A stretch of DNA of 64,000 nucleotides from Bacteroidales bacterium (GCA_016285515.1 JAEEQW010000001.1:124001-188000), one strand, 5' to 3'; shown: positions 48,416-58,769, counted from the first letter of the stretch. Numbers and translations: made by a program. The notes: generated by a model from the letters alone, not told the origin.

Positions 48416-49923
48416 TTGCCAGTCATTGCTTTGGGGATCTCAAGTCCCATCATGGTCAGTATTGTCGGTGCAACATCGCAGAGACGACCGTTATCGACAT
48501 GTTTGAATCTGTCGGATACTATTATGCAAGGGACAGGATTCAGCGAGTGAGCCGTATTCGGTGTGCCGTCATCGTTGATGGCATGGTCGGCATTGCCGTG
48601 GTCGGCTATGATAACCATTTCATAGTCATGCTTTAATGCGGCTTCAACCACTTCCCCTACACATTCGTCAACAACTTTTACTGCCTTTACTATTGCATCA
48701 TAGACTCCTGTATGTCCGACCATGTCACCGTTTGCAAAATTCAGACATATAAAGTCGGCGCTTTCATCATTGACCTCCTTGATGATAGCGTCTTTCACTT
48801 TGTATGCGCTCATTTCAGGTTTTAAGTCGTAAGTCTTGACATCCTTAGGTGAAGGAATCAGAATTCGTTTTTCACCCGGGAACTCGGTTTCCACACCGCC
48901 ATTGAAGAAAAACGTAACATGAGCGTATTTCTCGGTTTCGGCTATCCGAATCTGTCTAAGTCCGTTTTTTGATACCGTTTCACCGATGGTGTCGGTTACA
49001 GACTCTTTGTCGAAGATGATATGCAGACCCGTGAATTTGTCATCGTATGGAACCATGGTTACGCAGTAAAGTCCCTTTATCGTCACAAGTCCTTCATCAG
49101 GAAGGCTTTGCTGCGTCAGCACGCTGACAATTTCGCGCATCCTGTCGTTACGGAAATTGAAGCATACGAGGACATCATCTTCCTTGATTAAACCTACCGG
49201 CTGGCCATGTTCGTCAACTATGACTGTAGGAACAATGAATTCGTCTGTTTTATCATTGTCATATGAATTGTTGACAGCTTCAGCGGCGCTGTGTGCCTTG
49301 TTGCCGATACCATGAATCATGGCGTCATATCCCATCTTTATTCTGTCCCAGCGTTTGTCTCTATCCATAGTGTAGAATCTGCCGGCAACGGTGGCTATCT
49401 TTGCGGAAGTGTTTTTAATGGCTTCTTCCAGTTGTGTGATATATTTTATTCCACTGGTTGGAGCAGTGTCGCGACCGTCTGTGAGAGCGTGGATATAAAC
49501 CTTGTCGAGGCCGAATTGCCGGGTCATCTCACATAATTTGATCAGATGTTCTTCAGACGAATGCACGCAGCCATCCGATACAAGCCCCATGAAATGTACC
49601 GCTGCATTGTTGGCTTTTGCGTAGTTGAATGCATCGGTAAGGGTTTTGTTGGACAATATACTGTCGTCATTGCATGCATGATTGATTTTGACGAGATCCT
49701 GATAGATTATTCTGCCTGCACCGATATTGGTGTGGCCGACTTCCGAGTTGCCCATCTGGCCTTCGGGAAGTCCCACTGCCTCACCACAGGCAATAAGCTG
49801 TGAATGGGGATATCTGGCATATAATCTGTCTAAATTCGGCGTGGGAGTCACACTTATGACATCGTCTTTTTTGCCGTCGCCGATGCCCCAGCCGTCAAGT
49901 ATCATTAAAAATGCTTTTTTCAT
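48403..49923 (-). CDS. gpmI: 2,3-bisphosphoglycerate-independent phosphoglycerate mutase
   Basis: MKKAFLMILDGWGIG; GQMGNSEVGHTNIGAGR; IADHGNADHAI. Confidence 0.96.
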   Translation of the reverse strand: MKKAFLMILDGWGIGDGKKDDVISVTPTPNLDRLYARYPHSQLIACGEAVGLPEGQMGNSEVGHTNIGAGRIIYQDLVKINHACNDDSILSNKTLTDAFNYAKANNAAVHFMGLVSDGCVHSSEEHLIKLCEMTRQFGLDKVYIHALTDGRDTAPTSGIKYITQLEEAIKNTSAKIATVAGRFYTMDRDKRWDRIKMGYDAMIHGIGNKAHSAAEAVNNSYDNDKTDEFIVPTVIVDEHGQPVGLIKEDDVLVCFNFRNDRMREIVSVLTQQSLPDEGLVTIKGLYCVTMVPYDDKFTGLHIIFDKESVTDTIGETVSKNGLRQIRIAETEKYAHVTFFFNGGVETEFPGEKRILIPSPKDVKTYDLKPEMSAYKVKDAIIKEVNDESADFICLNFANGDMVGHTGVYDAIVKAVKVVDECVGEVVEAALKHDYEMVIIADHGNADHAINDDGTPNTAHSLNPVPCIIVSDRFKHVDNGRLCDVAPTILTMMGLEIPKAMTGKCLI

Positions 49924-49924
49924 T

Positions 49925-51415
49925 CTATCTTATTCTGAAAATATATTTTGTAACATCGTTCCAAGTTGCTAAGAGCAGCAGCGCCAAAAGGATGATCCAT
50001 CCTATAGTGTTTGCCTTTTCCAGGAACTTGTCGCTCGGTTTTTTGCCGGTAATCATCTCATAGATTATGAGAATTGCATAACCACCGTCCAATGCTGGTA
50101 TTGGCAGCACGTTCATTATTGCGAGAATAATGGACAGGAAGGCTGTGAGACGCCAGAATGAATACCAGTCCCATGTTCCCGGGAAAATATTTGCTATGGA
50201 AATGAAACTGCCAAGTGATTCGTAGCCTTTGGCTTTAGGCAGGAACAGCAGTTTCAGACTCTTCACATAACTGCCCATTTGTGTGAATGCCTGTTTGCAT
50301 CCGGCCGGTATTGCTTGGAAAAAAGTGTAGTCCTTCTGTTTGATTTCGAAAATGTTGGTGGTGTTTGCATATACACCGACAAGTCCATCGTCAGAAACCT
50401 GAACGGGATAACTTAGTGTGTCAGAGTCTCTTACAACAATAATGTTAACCGTCTGCCCTTTACTGTTGGTTATTATTTCTTTAAACTGGTCGAAATATTC
50501 AGACGTCTGTCCGTCAACAGAGATCACTTGGTCATCGACTGCAATTCCGGCGTTTTTGGCAGGAGAATCATCTGAAAATCCGCCTACTACAAACGGTATT
50601 CTCGGGGCGATGAAAGATAAGCTTGTGGCTTTCATCAGCTTTGCGAGTGTTTCTTCTGAGACTTCTATATCAAGTTGCTGACCGTCCCTGAGAACCTGTA
50701 TGGTTTTGGCTTGGTCGATGAGTATTTTGCTCGGAATAGCATAGAAGTCTTCAACTTCCTCATTGTCAACGCTCAATATGTAGTCGCCATTGCGCAACCC
50801 CATTTCATAACCCACGGAATCGACGGCAATACCATATTTTACACTTGAGTTTGGCAGATACGCCTCTCCATAATGTGAGAGTAGTCCGATGTATATTGCC
50901 ATGGCAGTTATGACATTCATGATAACACCTGCGAGGATGATTATCAGACGCTGCCATCTTTTCTTCGACCTGAACTCGTATGGCTTAGGCTCCGATGCAA
51001 GTGATGCAGCGGAATGGGTTTCATCGACCATGCCGCATATTGCACAGTAACCGCCGAAAGGAATCCAACCAATGCCGAATTCAGTATTGTCAGGATATTT
51101 GCGCCAATCATTGTCAGGTAATTTGCTGATGTCTATTGGTTGATACTGTTTGTTGCCCTTTGCATCAAGTACAGGTTCCCCGTTCCCATCTGTAACAAGT
51201 TCCATGTCTCTTAAGGTTTTGCCGAAAAATTTGAAATGCCATTTTCCGTTAACCCTTTTGCATTTGAACAATGAAAACTTGGTGTCAAAGAAAATGTAGA
51301 ATTTTGTCACACGTGTCTTGAAAATCCTTGCAGTTATGAAATGTCCGAACTCGTGAACAATCACGAGAAGTGACAATGACAGGATGAGTTGTATTATTTT
51401 GATTAGTACAGTCAT
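49925..51415 (-). CDS. rseP: RIP metalloprotease (site-2 protease family)
   Basis: LVIVHEFGHFITARIFKTRV (HExxH), two PDZ regions, NVLPIPALDGG. Confidence 0.94.
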   Translation of the reverse strand: MTVLIKIIQLILSLSLLVIVHEFGHFITARIFKTRVTKFYIFFDTKFSLFKCKRVNGKWHFKFFGKTLRDMELVTDGNGEPVLDAKGNKQYQPIDISKLPDNDWRKYPDNTEFGIGWIPFGGYCAICGMVDETHSAASLASEPKPYEFRSKKRWQRLIIILAGVIMNVITAMAIYIGLLSHYGEAYLPNSSVKYGIAVDSVGYEMGLRNGDYILSVDNEEVEDFYAIPSKILIDQAKTIQVLRDGQQLDIEVSEETLAKLMKATSLSFIAPRIPFVVGGFSDDSPAKNAGIAVDDQVISVDGQTSEYFDQFKEIITNSKGQTVNIIVVRDSDTLSYPVQVSDDGLVGVYANTTNIFEIKQKDYTFFQAIPAGCKQAFTQMGSYVKSLKLLFLPKAKGYESLGSFISIANIFPGTWDWYSFWRLTAFLSIILAIMNVLPIPALDGGYAILIIYEMITGKKPSDKFLEKANTIGWIILLALLLLATWNDVTKYIFRIR

Positions 51416-51424
51416 GGTTTTTCT

Positions 51425-52567
51425 TTACTTTATTGAATATTTTTCTCTTGTCTGTGCATCAACACTGACTAAATCGTCAAACGTTGGATTTGAAATGGTA
51501 TTGTGTTCATTCATGGCTTTTTCTATAATTCTCGGTATGTCAGTAAACTTGATTTTCCTGTCGAGAAAAGCATATACGGCGACTTCATTTGCAGCGTTGA
51601 GAACTGCCGTCATGCTGCCGCCGGTGTTTATTGCTTCTTTTGCAAGGTTGACGCACCGGAATGTGTCGGTGTCAATTCTTTCGAAGCTGAGTGTAGGGTA
51701 ATCGGCGAAGTCGAACTTTTTTAACAGTGTGGGATATCTCAGAGGATATGTCATGGCATACTGGATTGGAATGGTCATTGTCGGATATCCCATTTGTGCC
51801 TTGATGGAGCCGTCTTCGAACTCCACCATGGAATGGATGACCGACTGCGGATTTATGACAGGTTCAACTTGTTGGACATCGACGTTGAACAGCAGCACGG
51901 CCTCAATGATTTCGAAGCCTTTGTTCATCAGTGTGGCTGAATCGATGGTTATCTTATTGCCCATTTTCCAGGTGGGGTGTTTCAGCGCCATTTCAGGGGT
52001 GACGGTTTCCATGAAATCGGGACTTTTACCTCTGAAAGGACCGCCTGAAGCTGTGAGCAGTATGCGGGAAATCTTGTTGTAGTGCTCACCCTGAAGGCAT
52101 TGGAAAATGGCTGAATGTTCCGAATCGACTGGCAGAATGGGCACATGATTGTCGGCTGCAAGCTGCATTATCATCTTTCCGCCAACTACGAGGCTCTCCT
52201 TGTTAGCAAGGGCAATAGGCTTCTTCGCAAGTATTGTCCTGTATGTGGGTTCGAATCCTGAAAAACCTACAATGGCCTGAACCATCAAATCGTAGTCGGC
52301 GGCATCGTTGATGTGGTTGACCGATTCTTGCCCTGAAAACACCTTTATATTTTTGGACTGCAATGCGTCAGCAACTTCCTTGTATTTGGATTTGTCGGCA
52401 ATAACCACCGTATTTGGATTGAATTCAAGGGCCTGTTTTATAAGAAGTTCCGAGTTTGAACCTGCAACAAGCATCTCGATACAGAACATGTCCGGATGTC
52501 TGCGGACGATGTCTAATGTTTGGGTCCCTATGGAACCTGTTGAACCTAATACTGCTATTCTTTTCAT
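51425..52567 (-). CDS. dxr: 1-deoxy-D-xylulose 5-phosphate reductoisomerase
   Basis: MKRIAVLGSTGSIGTQTLDIV; LANKESLVVGG; PVDSEHSAIFQCLQG. Confidence 0.96.
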   Translation of the reverse strand: MKRIAVLGSTGSIGTQTLDIVRRHPDMFCIEMLVAGSNSELLIKQALEFNPNTVVIADKSKYKEVADALQSKNIKVFSGQESVNHINDAADYDLMVQAIVGFSGFEPTYRTILAKKPIALANKESLVVGGKMIMQLAADNHVPILPVDSEHSAIFQCLQGEHYNKISRILLTASGGPFRGKSPDFMETVTPEMALKHPTWKMGNKITIDSATLMNKGFEIIEAVLLFNVDVQQVEPVINPQSVIHSMVEFEDGSIKAQMGYPTMTIPIQYAMTYPLRYPTLLKKFDFADYPTLSFERIDTDTFRCVNLAKEAINTGGSMTAVLNAANEVAVYAFLDRKIKFTDIPRIIEKAMNEHNTISNPTFDDLVSVDAQTREKYSIK

Positions 52568-52571
52568 CGTT

Positions 52572-53162
52572 TTATTCATAAAGGTAGTCAGTGCCGAATT
52601 GTTTGCACCAATTGTCAAAAGTCGTCATTCCTTCTTCACCGTGTTTTGCAATTTTTGAGCGTATGAGTTCCAAAGGCTCCGGCTTTGTGAGGTCATCGCT
52701 TGATTTTGAGAAAAAAGAATCGGCATAGCATACGAGTATTTCCTCGATGGTTTCCGGTTTCATATCCCTGTGCGGCTCGGGAAAATTGTTTGCATCGGCA
52801 AAATCCTTGTCAAGTCCTGTTCCTACATGCCTTTCGCAAATCATGGCATATTGCCCGAAACCTTCCTTTATCAGGATATCTCTTCCAAGAACGCCATGCT
52901 GAATGTATGGGGCTGTCCCATAACATCCGAGTGATTCGACATTGGTCATGCAGATGCCTATATCATGCAGATATGCACCGTTAAGAGCCAGTTGGCTGTC
53001 AACTTCAAGGTCGGGATTATGTTGTATGATTTTGGCTACAGCATCCGTAACAGCTTGTACATGAGGAATATATTTTTCCCGTGCCAACGTCCCTTCAGGG
53101 TAATATTTGTCAACTAATGACTGAATGTCGTTTGTCATGCTATTTTGCTGAAGAGTCTGCAT
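52572..53162 (-). CDS. HD domain-containing phosphohydrolase
   Basis: GAYLHDIGICMT; HGVLGRDIL; CERHVG. Confidence 0.85.
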   Translation of the reverse strand: MQTLQQNSMTNDIQSLVDKYYPEGTLAREKYIPHVQAVTDAVAKIIQHNPDLEVDSQLALNGAYLHDIGICMTNVESLGCYGTAPYIQHGVLGRDILIKEGFGQYAMICERHVGTGLDKDFADANNFPEPHRDMKPETIEEILVCYADSFFSKSSDDLTKPEPLELIRSKIAKHGEEGMTTFDNWCKQFGTDYLYE

Positions 53163-53628
53163 TAACCAATTGCAGCTTTACTTCTTTGATGTATGGAATA
53201 TTGTATTTTGGATAAAAACATTCAATGTCAACATGAAGTTTGCCGGGCTTGCTAACGGTAAAGTCTCTCCTTATCACATGCTGTACTTCCATACAATCCC
53301 TTTTATCGTTGAGAGTGCCTTTGTGAGCTCCCTGACTGTCTTTCAGTTTGATGTGGAATTCACTGAACCGTTTCTCGCCATCTTCAGTCTCGGTATTAAC
53401 TTGAATTGGCAGTTCATCGAAATCAATGTTTACATCATAGTATGTTGTGAGTAAAAGGTCATAGTGTTTGTTCGCGTCGTTGATAGGAACATCGAAAGTC
53501 ACATGATTGAAACGAGGCCAGATGTCATTTTCAAATTTATAGTTGTCTTCATAATAGACTTTGTTGTTCTGGCAGCCCGAGAAAAGCAGAACCAATAAAA
53601 CGAAGGGTAAAAATCTTTTTAATCTCAT
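53140..53628 (-). CDS. gldH: gliding motility lipoprotein GldH-like
   Basis: Lipobox LLFSGCQ; YKFENDIWPRFNHVTFDVPINDANKHYDLLLTTYYDVNIDFDELPIQVNT. Confidence 0.8.
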   Translation of the reverse strand: MRLKRFLPFVLLVLLFSGCQNNKVYYEDNYKFENDIWPRFNHVTFDVPINDANKHYDLLLTTYYDVNIDFDELPIQVNTETEDGEKRFSEFHIKLKDSQGAHKGTLNDKRDCMEVQHVIRRDFTVSKPGKLHVDIECFYPKYNIPYIKEVKLQLVNADSSAK

Positions 53629-53879
53629 GATATTTGTATTTTTCTTTTTTCAAAAAGTTTACAAAAGTACAAAAAAATATCAAAATAATTTCCCGTTGTA
53701 AATTGTTGCTTTTCAGGTTTATAGAAATGTTGATAAAATAAATCACCAAAAAAGTGGTAACAAAACAGGTGTTTCTGACATATATAAATGAAAACTCTTC
53801 GGATCCGAGTTGAAGAATTCAAGAAGGAGACAGCTGAAAATCCATTAAAGAGTAGGCACAATTAAAAATATCAGATGTT

Positions 53880-54410
53880 ATGAAAAAATTATTTATGTTT
53901 GCGTCAGCTATATTAATCGCTGGTGCTTGTTTCGCAGTTAATGATCAGACAAATGTTTGTGTGGCAGAGTCTTCACAGATGGAAATTGCTGCCCCTAACG
54001 ATGTGCAGGTGGCAGCACCAAAGTTTAAAATCTCAATCACCATCCAGTTGGGTAACCCGGCCTTGAAATGCGCTGGTTGGTGGCCAGTGTGCAAATTTTC
54101 TGTTGCAACCGATACCAGCGTGACTTCCCCTGGTGGTGGCAATGGTGGACATGAACTTCCCGGTACGCTTGAATGTTATAGCGATGAGATTATTATCAGA
54201 ATTCTCAAGAATGACATCTACGACTTGAACGCAAGTGAAGTTAACAAGCATCTTATCAATGTTAAATCAGTTCGTTTCGGCAACAGTGTCGAATTTCCTG
54301 ATGAAGTGATAAAAAAAATGGGCAACAAGGATGTATATGGTATTGACGGTAATGAAACCTATACTGTAACTTCCGATAAGACAGCGGTTTATATTCATAT
54401 CCCTTTTTAA
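53880..54410 (+). CDS. small secreted protein, tandem paralog A
   Basis: 176 aa, signal peptide; FKISITIQLGNPALKCAGWWPVCKF...SDEIIIRILKNDI...VYIHIPF aligned to next ORF. Confidence 0.7.
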   Translation: MKKLFMFASAILIAGACFAVNDQTNVCVAESSQMEIAAPNDVQVAAPKFKISITIQLGNPALKCAGWWPVCKFSVATDTSVTSPGGGNGGHELPGTLECYSDEIIIRILKNDIYDLNASEVNKHLINVKSVRFGNSVEFPDEVIKKMGNKDVYGIDGNETYTVTSDKTAVYIHIPF

Positions 54411-54441
54411 TGTTTTAATGTCATAAACAGTACATTCCATC

Positions 54442-54930
54442 ATGAAAAAAATGTTGTTATTTTTTGCAGTATGTCTTATCGCCCCAAACCTTACATTTGC
54501 AAATACTGCCGTCAGCTTGAATCCTGTTGAGACTCTTTCTGCCTCGTCGGATTACCCTAAGGTCAGGTACAAAGTAAAGCTTGTTTTTGGAAATCCGAGA
54601 GACAACTGTCTTCATCGTTGGCCACTTTGCGCTGTGTTTTTTTATCCTTCTATAAGCGATAGAAATGGCAATTCTGTTCCTGCTGTTGTTGAGGTTTATG
54701 ATGATGAATTGATTATCAACATTTTGAAAGATGATATAGAATCACTTGATTTCCCTGAAGTGTCATCTCATTTGATTGATAGAAACAGCGTCTGTTTTGG
54801 TGCAGGTGTCGATTTTCCTGATGAACTGATTGACAGCATGAAATCTCCGACAGTCACAGGAATAGACGCCAAACAGACATATATGATTACTTCGGATGTA
54901 AAGTCTGTTTACATACATGTTCCTTTGTAG
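54442..54930 (+). CDS. small secreted protein, tandem paralog B
   Basis: 162 aa, signal peptide; YKVKLVFGNPRDNCLHRWPLCAVFF...DDELIINILKDDI...VYIHVPL. Confidence 0.7.
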   Translation: MKKMLLFFAVCLIAPNLTFANTAVSLNPVETLSASSDYPKVRYKVKLVFGNPRDNCLHRWPLCAVFFYPSISDRNGNSVPAVVEVYDDELIINILKDDIESLDFPEVSSHLIDRNSVCFGAGVDFPDELIDSMKSPTVTGIDAKQTYMITSDVKSVYIHVPL

Positions 54931-54937
54931 TTTTTTG

Positions 54938-54970
54938 GAGGACATTGCTCCGGCAATGTCCTCTTTTTTG
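54938..54970 (+). terminator. Rho-independent terminator after paralog B
   Basis: GAGGACATTGC tccg GCAATGTCCTC followed by TTTTTT. Confidence 0.85.
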
Positions 54971-54998
54971 TGAAATTAAATTTTAAAAAATAAAAACC

Positions 54999-55598
54999 AT
55001 GAAGAAAGTTTATGTTATTATGGCAGTTGCCGCCCTGTTTTTTTTGTCAGGCTCATGTTCTATGATTGGGAAAAGATATTCAAAACTATCCAATAAGGTT
55101 CTCTCTGTCGAAAAATGTAAAAAGCAGTCATTCAAGAATTTTTCCTCATACGCTGATTATTTGGCTTATATCAAGGATGATGAGAATAATACCGTAATTC
55201 ATGATATCCTTACTGACCCTTTACTCGACATGGGAGTCCCGACAACCTTTATGCTTGATAATAAAGGTAATTATGTCGATATCTCTAAGGACGAGGATGG
55301 AAACTATCGTTGTTCAGGTGACAAACGCGATGCTTTTTCCAATCTTACCCCTGACATTCCCTGCATAATTACCGAACAGCCTGAAATTGTCCGGAAAATA
55401 TTGAACAGCCTGGTTTATTGGACCGATCCATTGGTTTTACCAGATGCTGATTGTGATTACATCATTTTTGTTCTGATGCATTCCAATATCAGTTTCTTCA
55501 ACAATACTATCAGGAAAATGTTCAATGACTGTCACAATAATAATTATTACAAGATTAAGACAGTTTTTGTAAGTTGTAATTTTATTAGGGAAGATTGA
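54999..55598 (+). CDS. hypothetical lipoprotein
   Basis: 199 aa; lipobox FLSGSCSM; ends in TGA with the same frame open downstream. Confidence 0.6.
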   Translation: MKKVYVIMAVAALFFLSGSCSMIGKRYSKLSNKVLSVEKCKKQSFKNFSSYADYLAYIKDDENNTVIHDILTDPLLDMGVPTTFMLDNKGNYVDISKDEDGNYRCSGDKRDAFSNLTPDIPCIITEQPEIVRKILNSLVYWTDPLVLPDADCDYIIFVLMHSNISFFNNTIRKMFNDCHNNNYYKIKTVFVSCNFIRED

Positions 55599-55616
55599 AG
55601 TTCTGTAAAAGACATA

Positions 55617-56435
55617 TTGCAGACGGATGATTCTGTCCCGAAAAGCGAATGGAACATTAATTCCGCCGTCGATTTCGCTTTTGATGAGAATTATTCGCAT
55701 AATCTCGCCGATTCGGTAAAGCCACCTGTGAAATATTCAGGTGATGTGGCTGTAAGTTTCTCCGCTGACTGCAAATGGAAGAATATGACTTACGATTTCA
55801 GTTCTTCATACCAGTTGGGCGGTGAAATGTCTGACAAAGAGGTATGCAAGTCGGCTGATGAAATGAAAGTTGAAAACACTCTTTCATATTCCATTGATGA
55901 TTTTGAAGTCAAGACTTCTCTTTCCATGACGTCACAGATTTTCGACACCAAGGAGGACAAGCTTCTCGAATCATCGTTCATGTCTCCTGGAAATGTCAGC
56001 TGGTCGTTAGGTCTGCAGTATTCTTTCGACAAATATTTGAAAGGTTCCTTTGCCTTGAACCTTGCAAGTGCCGAGTGCGTGCTGTTTCTCAACCAGGCGA
56101 TATATGACGCCAAAGAGACGGATGAAATCAACGGGGTGCTGAAGGGAAAGTTCATATACAATATGACAGGCCTTGATTTCAGCTATAATCTCCGGAAGAA
56201 GATTAACAGCGTGCTTACCGTAAAGAATAACGGCAAGTTTTTTTTCCCTGGGGAAGGCAAATTCTTTTCCAAGGAATGGATCAATTATTTCAAGTTCCAG
56301 ATTGACAATGAGATATCATGCTCAATGATGAAAACGGTCAAGATTTCTCTGAAAACACGTTTCACATACAACAAAAATTTAACACGAACCGTCAAGCTCT
56401 ACAATAAAATCGCTATCGGGATAGTGTTACAGTAA
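55617..56435 (+). CDS. beta-rich (barrel-like) protein lacking its own signal peptide; possibly remnant or downstream half of 54999 ORF
   Basis: 272 aa from TTG; alternating aromatic/hydrophobic strands (YDFSSSYQLGGE..., GLQYSFDKYLKGSFALNL, GLDFSYNLRKKINSVLTVK). Confidence 0.5.
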   Translation: MQTDDSVPKSEWNINSAVDFAFDENYSHNLADSVKPPVKYSGDVAVSFSADCKWKNMTYDFSSSYQLGGEMSDKEVCKSADEMKVENTLSYSIDDFEVKTSLSMTSQIFDTKEDKLLESSFMSPGNVSWSLGLQYSFDKYLKGSFALNLASAECVLFLNQAIYDAKETDEINGVLKGKFIYNMTGLDFSYNLRKKINSVLTVKNNGKFFFPGEGKFFSKEWINYFKFQIDNEISCSMMKTVKISLKTRFTYNKNLTRTVKLYNKIAIGIVLQ

Positions 56436-56445
56436 ATGGAAGTAA

Positions 56446-56465
56446 AGACGGGACAAGTTCCGTCT
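56446..56465. terminator. possible bidirectional terminator between convergent genes
   Basis: AGACGG gacaagtt CCGTCT. Confidence 0.35.
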
Positions 56466-56468
56466 CTG

Positions 56469-57758
56469 TCATTTCACAATTATCAGATAATAGTTCTTTT
56501 TGCCTTTTTGGGCAAGAATTATCCTGTCGTTGATAAGGTCTTTCTCTCCGAGAACATATTCATCGTTAACCTTCTCTTTGTTGATGGAGATTGCATTTTC
56601 TTTCAACGAGCGTCTGACTTCACCCTTTGATGAGAAGAAGCCTGTCTTTTCTGAAAGAGCGTCAATCACTCCGATACCTTGCTGCAGTTCCGAACGTTGA
56701 ATCTCAGCCTGTGGAACACCTTCAAATACAGAGAGAAGCATGTCGGTAGGAATGTTTCTGAGGTTGTCGGCGTTGCTGTTTCCGAAGAGAATCTCAGAAG
56801 CGGATATGGCATCATCGTAGTCTTTTTTCGAATGGACACGGATGGTGATGTCTTTGGCGAGTTCCTTTTGAAGCAGGCGCAGATGCGGTGCTTCGTTGTG
56901 TTTTGCTATGAGTTCTTCGATATGTTCTTTTGGGAACAATGTGAATATTTTGATATATTTTTCGGCATCGGCATCGGATGTGTTGAGCCAGAATTGATAG
57001 AACTTGTAAGGTGATGTGCGCTGTGGGTCAAGCCAGACGTTTCCTGATTCTGTTTTGCCGAATTTTCCGCCGTCGGCCTTTGTTATGAGAGGACATGTCA
57101 GTGCGAAAGCCTCTTCGCCCAAAGTTCTTCTAATCAGTTCGGTGCCAGTGGTTATGTTTCCCCATTGGTCGCTTCCGCCCATCTGGAGTTTGCAACCGTA
57201 CGTCTTGAACAGATGAAGAAAGTCGTTGCCCTGAACCAGTTGGTATGCAAATTCAGTAAAAGACATGCCTTCGCGACCTTCACCGTTTATGCGTTTCTTT
57301 ACCGAATCCTTGGTCATCATATAGTTTACCGTAATGTGCTTTCCGATATCTCTGATGAATGAAAGAAATGAATAATCCTTCATCCAGTCGTAGTTGTTGA
57401 CCATTATAGCCCCGTTATTTGACTTGTCATCAAAGTTGAGGAATTTGCTGACCTGTTTCTTGATGCATTCCTGGTTGTGACGCAGTGAGTCTTCATCAAG
57501 CAGGTTGCGTTCCTGTGATTTTCCTGAAGGATCACCTATCATACCTGTTGCACCTCCGACCAGCACTATTGGGCGATGTCCTGCTTCCTGAAGGTGTTTG
57601 AGAAGCATGATTCCTACCAGGTGACCGATGTGCAGTGAATCAGCTGTCGGGTCAATTCCTAAATATCCGGTAGTCATCTCTTTATTGAGCTGTTCCTCCG
57701 TTCCTGGCATGATGTCGTGTATCATGCCGCGCCATTGTAAATCTTGTACGAAGTTCAT
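56469..57758 (-). CDS. tyrS: tyrosyl-tRNA synthetase
   Basis: [26 protein letters not shown] (HIGH), KFGKTESG (KMSKS-equivalent), C-terminal S4 region. Confidence 0.96.
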   Translation of the reverse strand: MNFVQDLQWRGMIHDIMPGTEEQLNKEMTTGYLGIDPTADSLHIGHLVGIMLLKHLQEAGHRPIVLVGGATGMIGDPSGKSQERNLLDEDSLRHNQECIKKQVSKFLNFDDKSNNGAIMVNNYDWMKDYSFLSFIRDIGKHITVNYMMTKDSVKKRINGEGREGMSFTEFAYQLVQGNDFLHLFKTYGCKLQMGGSDQWGNITTGTELIRRTLGEEAFALTCPLITKADGGKFGKTESGNVWLDPQRTSPYKFYQFWLNTSDADAEKYIKIFTLFPKEHIEELIAKHNEAPHLRLLQKELAKDITIRVHSKKDYDDAISASEILFGNSNADNLRNIPTDMLLSVFEGVPQAEIQRSELQQGIGVIDALSEKTGFFSSKGEVRRSLKENAISINKEKVNDEYVLGEKDLINDRIILAQKGKKNYYLIIVK

Positions 57759-57843
57759 ATTTTGAATTATTCTTATTTATTGTGGTAAATTTTCGGCAAA
57801 GATAACCAAATAAATTGTATTTTTGTATCCCAAATTAAATCTC

Positions 57844-57915
57844 GGCCCTATAGTTCAACGGATAGAACGGAAGTTTCCTAAACTTTAAATCAAGGTTCGA
57901 TTCCTTGTGGGGCTA
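57844..57915 (+). tRNA. tRNA-Arg (anticodon CCT)
   Basis: Cloverleaf by eye: GGCCCTA/TGGGGCT acceptor, anticodon loop TTCCTAA, CAAGG TTCGATT CCTTG T-arm; no encoded CCA. Confidence 0.9.
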
Positions 57916-57931
57916 CTTTTTTCATCCTTTT

Positions 57932-58492
57932 ATGGAAATCATTGAGATTGTTTTGGTTGCCGTCGGTCTTTCAATGGACAGTTTCTCGGTCAGTTTTGCT
58001 GCCGGTATCGGCAGAAAGGAGTTACAAAAACGCTATTATGCGATATTTCCGTTATTCATGGCAGTTTTTCAGTCTGGCCTGTTTGCTTTCGGCTGGTTTT
58101 TGGGTCACAATTTTGAAGAGCTTATAAAGGATGTTGACCATTGGATTGCTTTCGGATTGCTTGCTTTTATCGGCGTAAGAATGATAATTGACGGTCTCAA
58201 GCCCGCCGAGGAAGAAAAGTCTTTCAATCCTTTTGCTTTTTGGAATATGATAACGTTGTCGGTCGGAACAAGCATTGATGCTCTTGCAGTTGGTGTGGCT
58301 TTCGCCTGTTCACAGCAATCTGTGGGCATATCCTCGGCAATAATTTGGATATGTACCTATATGTTTTCTTTTGTCGGGATGCTGCTCGGCAGATTTTTAG
58401 GCAGAAAAATCAATTTCCCGTTCGAAGTTGTTGGCGGAATAATCCTGATTTGCATCGGAATAAAGATATTGTTGGAACATCTTTTGGCTTAG
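57932..58492 (+). CDS. mntP: manganese efflux pump
   Basis: MEIIEIVLVAVGLSMDSFSVSFAAGIG; SVGTSIDALAVGVAFA. Confidence 0.93.
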   Translation: MEIIEIVLVAVGLSMDSFSVSFAAGIGRKELQKRYYAIFPLFMAVFQSGLFAFGWFLGHNFEELIKDVDHWIAFGLLAFIGVRMIIDGLKPAEEEKSFNPFAFWNMITLSVGTSIDALAVGVAFACSQQSVGISSAIIWICTYMFSFVGMLLGRFLGRKINFPFEVVGGIILICIGIKILLEHLLA

Positions 58493-58539
58493 AATAACAG
58501 TCCTTCATCGGTCCTGCTGAAGATTTCTTTCCCAAGATG
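58450..58539 (+). repeat. left copy of direct repeat X2 (mntP 3' end plus ruvB 3' end)
   Basis: 89/90 identical to 59437-59526. Confidence 0.97.
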
Positions 58540-58725
58540 CATGGACACCAAAAAGAAACAAGAACGAATGTTAGTCCACCTTGAAAAGTACGGAATCACT
58601 TCTATTATGGGAATCTTAAATTCCTTTGCAACAACTGTAGCAAGGATGAAATTGGAGTGTCTTATTCTGTTTTTAGGAATACGTGGAGTAGTGATAATAG
58701 ATTTTCAAGAATAGTTATTGCGTAA
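58537..58725 (+). pseudogene. short gene-fragment ORF with one in-frame TGA
   Basis: MHGHQKETRTNVSPP*KVRNHFYYGNLKFLCNNCSKDEIGVSYSVFRNTWSSDNRFSRIVIA*. Confidence 0.4.
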
Positions 58726-58735
58726 TATTTTTTAC

Positions 58736-58743
58736 TACCTTTG
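58736..58743 (+). promoter_or_regulatory. possible Bacteroidetes -7 element (TACCTTTG) inside the insert
   Basis: Matches TAnnTTTG 26 bp upstream of ATG 58770. Confidence 0.4.
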
Positions 58744-58769
58744 CTGGGAATTATAAATTCGATAGTTTT

